A DNA stretch of 35,913 nucleotides from Streptomyces sp. TRM64462 (GTDB taxonomy: Bacteria; Actinomycetota; Actinomycetes; Streptomycetales; Streptomycetaceae): positions 1-35,913 of the forward strand of contig NZ_JABWDV010000376.1 in the NCBI RefSeq assembly GCF_013362995.1. The letters run 5' to 3'. Made by a program: the position numbers and the translations under genes. Below are positions 32,726 through 35,913 of this stretch, in pieces (position 1 is the stretch's first letter; every line of letters starts with the position of its first letter). A model generated the notes under the pieces. The model was not told the DNA's origin. It searched no databases and was given only the letters and a program-made list of their open reading frames with translations.

Positions 32726-33282
32726 GCGGCGTGCTGCGGAGCGTCAACCGGGTCCTGATCGGGCTCACCGGGCTGGTTCTGCTGGGCCTCGGCGGCAGTG
32801 TGCTCGCGGGCGCGCTGTGGGCGGACCCCGGCACCGTGCTGCTCAGCGCGTCCGCGCGGCAGCGGTGGCGGGACCAGGCGTGGTGGTGGCCGGTCGTCCT
32901 GGGCGGCCTCGCCGTGCTGGTCCTGCTGGCGCTGGGCTGGCTGGTCGCCCAGTTCCGACGCCCCCGGCCGGCCGAGGTGCTGGTCGACACGCGGGACGGG
33001 GACGGTGCGACGCTGCGCGGCCGGGCCCTGGAGGCGGTCATGGAGGAGGCGGCCGAGGCCGTGGAGGGCGTCGCCCGCGCCCGCGTGCGGGTGACCGGGG
33101 CGGGCGACGCCCCCGTGGCGTACGTCTCCGTGCTGCTGGAGCCGGAGGCCTCGCCCGACGCGGTCATCGCCGGGCTCACGCACGGCGTCCTGGCCCGTGC
33201 CCGCGAGGCCACGGGCCTGCCCGAGCTTCCGGCGGAGGTCCAGCTCAGGGCCGCGTCACGCCGCCCGCGCCGCGTGGCGTGA
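32722..33282 (+). CDS. amaP: alkaline shock response membrane anchor protein AmaP
   Basis: 186 aa, GTG start overlapping the previous stop (GTGA). Two membrane helices (about 9-29 and 55-75) surround a short external loop, as in AmaP. The cytoplasmic C-terminal domain (DGATLRGRALEAVMEEAAEAVEGVARARVRVTG...VSVLLEPEASPDAVIAGL) resembles Asp23. In Staphylococcus, AmaP holds Asp23 at the membrane. As the last gene of five it completes the operon. Its stop codon lies inside a terminator stem. Confidence 0.87.
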   Translation: MSGVLRSVNRVLIGLTGLVLLGLGGSVLAGALWADPGTVLLSASARQRWRDQAWWWPVVLGGLAVLVLLALGWLVAQFRRPRPAEVLVDTRDGDGATLRGRALEAVMEEAAEAVEGVARARVRVTGAGDAPVAYVSVLLEPEASPDAVIAGLTHGVLARAREATGLPELPAEVQLRAASRRPRRVA

Positions 33283-33284
33283 CG
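33254..33284 (+). terminator. terminator overlapping the amaP stop codon
   Basis: CGTCACGCC (33254-33262) and GGCGTGACG (33276-33284) pair exactly across a 13-base loop. The right arm includes the TGA stop of amaP, so the last codons do double duty. Confidence 0.65.
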
Positions 33285-33287
33285 TTG

Positions 33288-33306
33288 GCGCGGCTTGGCG
33301 CCGCGC
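33288..33306. terminator. second hairpin between amaP and the SDR gene
   Basis: GCGCGGC (33288-33294) and GCCGCGC (33300-33306) form a seven-pair stem with a five-base loop. It lies between convergent genes and can act in both directions. Confidence 0.6.
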
Positions 33307-33329
33307 GGCGGGAGCGCCCGTACGAGGGC

Positions 33330-34085
33330 TCAGAAGCCGTGCAGCGCGCCGCCGTCGACCGGCAGCATCACGCCCGTCAGATACGACGCCGCCGGCGACA
33401 GCACGAACGCGGCCGTGCGGCCGAACTCCTCCGGCGTGCCGTAGCGGCGCAGCGGGATGCGGGACTCGGCGGCCGCGCGGGCCGCCGCCGGGTCGCCCGA
33501 CAGGGCGTCGATCTCCCGCAGCCGGTCCGTGTCGATACGGCCCGGGACCAGGCCGACCACGCGGATGCCGCTGGGCCCGACCTCGTTGGCGAGCGACTTG
33601 GCGAAGCCCGCGAGGCCGGGGCGCAGACCGTTGGAGATGGTCAGGCCCGCGATCGGCTCGTACACCGAGCTGGACAGGACGAAGCCGATGACACCGCCCT
33701 CCGTCAGCGTGGCCGCCGCCGCCCGCGCCATGCGCACCGCGCCCATGAACACCGAGTCGAACGCCGCCTGCCACTGCTCGTCCGTGGTGTCAGCGGCGTA
33801 GCCGGGTGCCGGCCCGCCCACGCTGATCAGCACGCCGTCGAAGCCGCCGAACTGGGAGCGGGCCGTGGCGATCAGCGCTTCGGGCGCCGCCGGATCGGCG
33901 TTGTCCGCGGCCACGCCGACCGCGCTCGGGCCCAGCTCGGTGGCCGCGTCGGTCACCGCCTTCTCGTCACGCGCCGAGACGACGACCTTCGCGCCCTCCG
34001 CCACGAGGGCCTTCGCCACACCGTGGCCGATGCCCCGCGACGCGCCCGTCACGACGTACACACGGTCCTTCAGTCCAAGATCCAT
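33330..34085 (-). CDS. SDR family oxidoreductase lacking the YxxxK motif
   Basis: 251 aa, Rossmann fold. TGASRGIG (13-20) is the NAD(P) glycine loop, R39/D40 suggests NADP or mixed use, and catalytic-type serines are at S138-S140. Where the Tyr-x-x-x-Lys pair should follow, the sequence reads TISNGLRPG (149-157). There is a tyrosine at 142, but no lysine four residues on. The PG (181-182) after the active site and the C-terminal LTGVMLPVDGG are normal. Other SDRs with SN-x-x-R at this place are known from memory, so this may be a subgroup with altered chemistry. It starts four bases after the GH15 stop and is probably co-transcribed with it. Confidence 0.87.
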   Translation of the reverse strand: MDLGLKDRVYVVTGASRGIGHGVAKALVAEGAKVVVSARDEKAVTDAATELGPSAVGVAADNADPAAPEALIATARSQFGGFDGVLISVGGPAPGYAADTTDEQWQAAFDSVFMGAVRMARAAAATLTEGGVIGFVLSSSVYEPIAGLTISNGLRPGLAGFAKSLANEVGPSGIRVVGLVPGRIDTDRLREIDALSGDPAAARAAAESRIPLRRYGTPEEFGRTAAFVLSPAASYLTGVMLPVDGGALHGF

Positions 34086-34089
34086 GGGC

Positions 34090-35874
34090 CTATCCTGCCG
34101 TCTCCTCCCGCGCCAGCGCGAGAGCCGTCACCACGAGCGCGACATGGCTGAACGCCTGCGGGAAGTTGCCGAGCTGCCGCCGCGCCGCCGGGTCGTACTC
34201 CTCCGCCAGCAGCCCCACGTCGTTGCGGAGCTCCAGCAGCCGCCCGAACAGCTCCCGTGCCTCCGCGACCCGGCCCGTCATGCGCAGCGCGTCCACCATC
34301 CAGAACGAGCACGCGAGAAACGTTCCTTCCCCGCCGGGCAGCCCGTCCACGGAGATGCCGTCCGTGCTGTACCGGCGGATGAACCCGTCCTGCCCCAGCT
34401 CCCGCCCCACCGCCGCCACCGTTCCCGCCACCCGCGGATCGTCCGGCGGCAGGAAGCCGACCCGGGGGATCAGCAGCGCCGCGGCGTCCAGGTCCACCGA
34501 GCCGTACGACTGCGTGAACGTGTTCCGTGCCGGGTCGTAGCCCCGCTCGCAGACCTCCCGGTGCACCTCGTCCCGCATCACCCGCCACCGCGCCACGTCC
34601 CCCGGCAGCTCCGGACTGCGCTCCAGTGTCTTCACGGCCCGGTCGGCGGCGGCCCACGCCATGACCTTCGAGTGCACGAACTGGCGGCGCGGCCCGCGCA
34701 CCTCCCACAGCCCCTCGTCCGGCTGACGCCATGTCGACTCCAGGAACCCCAGCAGGCTCAGTTGCAGCGCCCACGCGTGTTCCGCGGGCGGCATCCCCGC
34801 CTCCCGCGCCAGGTACAGCGTGTCCAGGACCTCGCCGTACACGTCGAGCTGGAGCTGGTCCACGGCCGCGTTGCCGATCCGCACCGGTCGCGCGCCACCG
34901 TAGCCGCGCAGCCACGGCACCTCCATCTCCGGCAGCCGGCGCTCGCCCGCCAGCCCGTACATGATCTGGAGGTCCGCCGGGTCGCCCGCGACCGCGCGCA
35001 GCAGCCAGTCACGCCAGGCCGCCGCCTCTTCCCGGTACCCGGCGGCGAGCAGCGCCCGCAGCGTCAGCGTCGAGTCGCGCAGCCAGCAGTGCCGGTAGTC
35101 CCAGTTCCGTACGCCGCCGATCTCCTCGGGCAGGGACGTGGTCGGCGCGGCGACGATCCCGCCGGTCGGCGCGTACGTCAGGGCCTTCAGGGTGATCAGC
35201 GACCGGATCACCGCCTCGCGGTACGGACCCTCGTACGTGCAGCGCGACGACCAGCTCTTCCAGTCCTCCAGAGTGTGCTCCAGGGCCTCCTGCGGGTCCA
35301 CGAAGGACGGGCACGCCTCGTGCGAGGGGTGCCAGGTCAGACAGAACGACACGGTGTCCCCGGCGCCGACCGTGAACGACGAGCAGGTGCTGTACTGCTG
35401 ACCCCACGTCTTGACCCGCGGCCGGGTGCGCAGCCACACGGAGTCCGGTCCCGCGACCGCGACGCGGTGGCCGTCCTGGCGCCGCATCCACGGCACGATC
35501 GACCCGTAGTCGAAGCGCAGCCGCAGCACGGACGACATCTCGACCCGGCCCGTCACCCCCTCGACGACCCGCATGAGGTCGGGGGCGCGGTCGCGCTGCG
35601 GCATGAAGTCGAGGACACGGACCGTGCCGGTACGGGTCTCCCACACGGACTCCAGGACCAGCGACTCACCCAGATAGCCGCGCCGGGCGCAGGTGCGCGC
35701 GCCCGCGGGCGCGATCCGCCAGTGGCCGTTGTTCTCGTCGCCCAGCAGCGCGGCGAAGCAGGCACCCGAGTCGAACCGCGGCAGGCAGAGCCAGTCGACC
35801 GAACCGTCCCTGCCCACCAGCGCGGCGGTCTGCAGATCGCCGATGAGGGCATAGTCCTCGATACGTTGGGTCAC
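34090..35874 (-). CDS. glycoside hydrolase family 15 protein (glucoamylase/trehalase-like)
   Basis: 594 aa from the GTG at 35874; no ribosome site is evident. An N-terminal beta-sandwich (1-230, starting IEDYALIGDLQTAALVGRDGSVDWLCLPRFDS) precedes an (alpha/alpha)6 barrel. GGVRNWDYRHCWLRDS is the substrate-binding block near 255-270. GEGTFLACSFWMVDAL and LLAEEYDP (555-562) hold candidate acidic catalytic residues. It lacks a signal peptide, so it acts on intracellular glucans or trehalose. Actinobacterial relatives include cytoplasmic trehalases. It is the first gene of a two-gene unit with the SDR. The remaining bases to 35913 show nothing I can assign. Confidence 0.92.
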   Translation of the reverse strand: MTQRIEDYALIGDLQTAALVGRDGSVDWLCLPRFDSGACFAALLGDENNGHWRIAPAGARTCARRGYLGESLVLESVWETRTGTVRVLDFMPQRDRAPDLMRVVEGVTGRVEMSSVLRLRFDYGSIVPWMRRQDGHRVAVAGPDSVWLRTRPRVKTWGQQYSTCSSFTVGAGDTVSFCLTWHPSHEACPSFVDPQEALEHTLEDWKSWSSRCTYEGPYREAVIRSLITLKALTYAPTGGIVAAPTTSLPEEIGGVRNWDYRHCWLRDSTLTLRALLAAGYREEAAAWRDWLLRAVAGDPADLQIMYGLAGERRLPEMEVPWLRGYGGARPVRIGNAAVDQLQLDVYGEVLDTLYLAREAGMPPAEHAWALQLSLLGFLESTWRQPDEGLWEVRGPRRQFVHSKVMAWAAADRAVKTLERSPELPGDVARWRVMRDEVHREVCERGYDPARNTFTQSYGSVDLDAAALLIPRVGFLPPDDPRVAGTVAAVGRELGQDGFIRRYSTDGISVDGLPGGEGTFLACSFWMVDALRMTGRVAEARELFGRLLELRNDVGLLAEEYDPAARRQLGNFPQAFSHVALVVTALALAREETAG

Positions 35875-35913
35875 GCTCTGGCGTGTTCCCGCCCGGGAGA
35901 AGCGCCAATCAGC

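Overview
The window is high-GC DNA with GTG and TTG starts, dense GTGA/ATGA stop-start overlaps and several probable leaderless genes. Its gene content is that of a Streptomyces chromosome core: ectABCD, a LAXTG-anchored sortase substrate, an actinobacterial cobalamin operon with a fused chelatase subunit, a PhoP-boxed Pit transporter and the small nucleoid protein Gbn. From memory, the order resembles the S. coelicolor segment around SCO1839 (gbn), SCO1845 (pitH2), SCO1860 (LAETG protein) and SCO1864-1867 (ectABCD); this was not checked by search. No rRNA, tRNA, insertion sequence or prophage was seen.

Layout. 1-4.7 kb: a PAS protein with a SEC-C-like zinc motif (minus), a DsbA/FrnE-like protein, a class V aminotransferase, and a MarR regulator divergent from an Old Yellow Enzyme reductase with twin operators between them. 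4.7-8.1 kb: ectABCD on the minus strand (ectA first), which turns aspartate semialdehyde-derived diaminobutyrate into ectoine and 5-hydroxyectoine. 8.1-12.9 kb: a LysR regulator, an amidohydrolase behind an 11-bp repeat array, a LAATG surface protein and a leucine-rich-repeat protein. 13-21.7 kb: cobalamin genes on the minus strand, cobD-cobQ-(chelatase)-cobO-cobB-cobE-like-cobC, led by a cobalamin riboswitch. They cover metal insertion, adenosylation, amidation and aminopropanol-arm attachment. A two-repeat, one-spacer CRISPR-like element sits between cobQ and the chelatase gene. 21.8-23.4 kb: pitH2 and a small membrane protein, with a PHO box. 23.5-27.5 kb: an alpha/beta hydrolase, an unknown protein, a broken VOC gene remnant and a zinc metallopeptidase. 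27.6-30.9 kb: an ABC-F ATPase behind a seven-codon leader ORF, gbn with a cluster of GATC sites upstream, and an enoyl-CoA hydratase. 30.9-33.3 kb: a five-gene Asp23/AmaP envelope-stress operon. 33.3-35.9 kb: a GH15 glycosidase followed by an SDR without the usual Tyr-Lys pair.

The leads most worth checking are the mini-CRISPR element inside the cobalamin transcription unit, the GATC cluster before gbn, the twin operators between marR and the OYE gene, the 11-bp iterons before the amidohydrolase gene, and the short leader ORF before the ABC-F gene. All functional calls come from reading the sequence and from memory of families; no database search was run.
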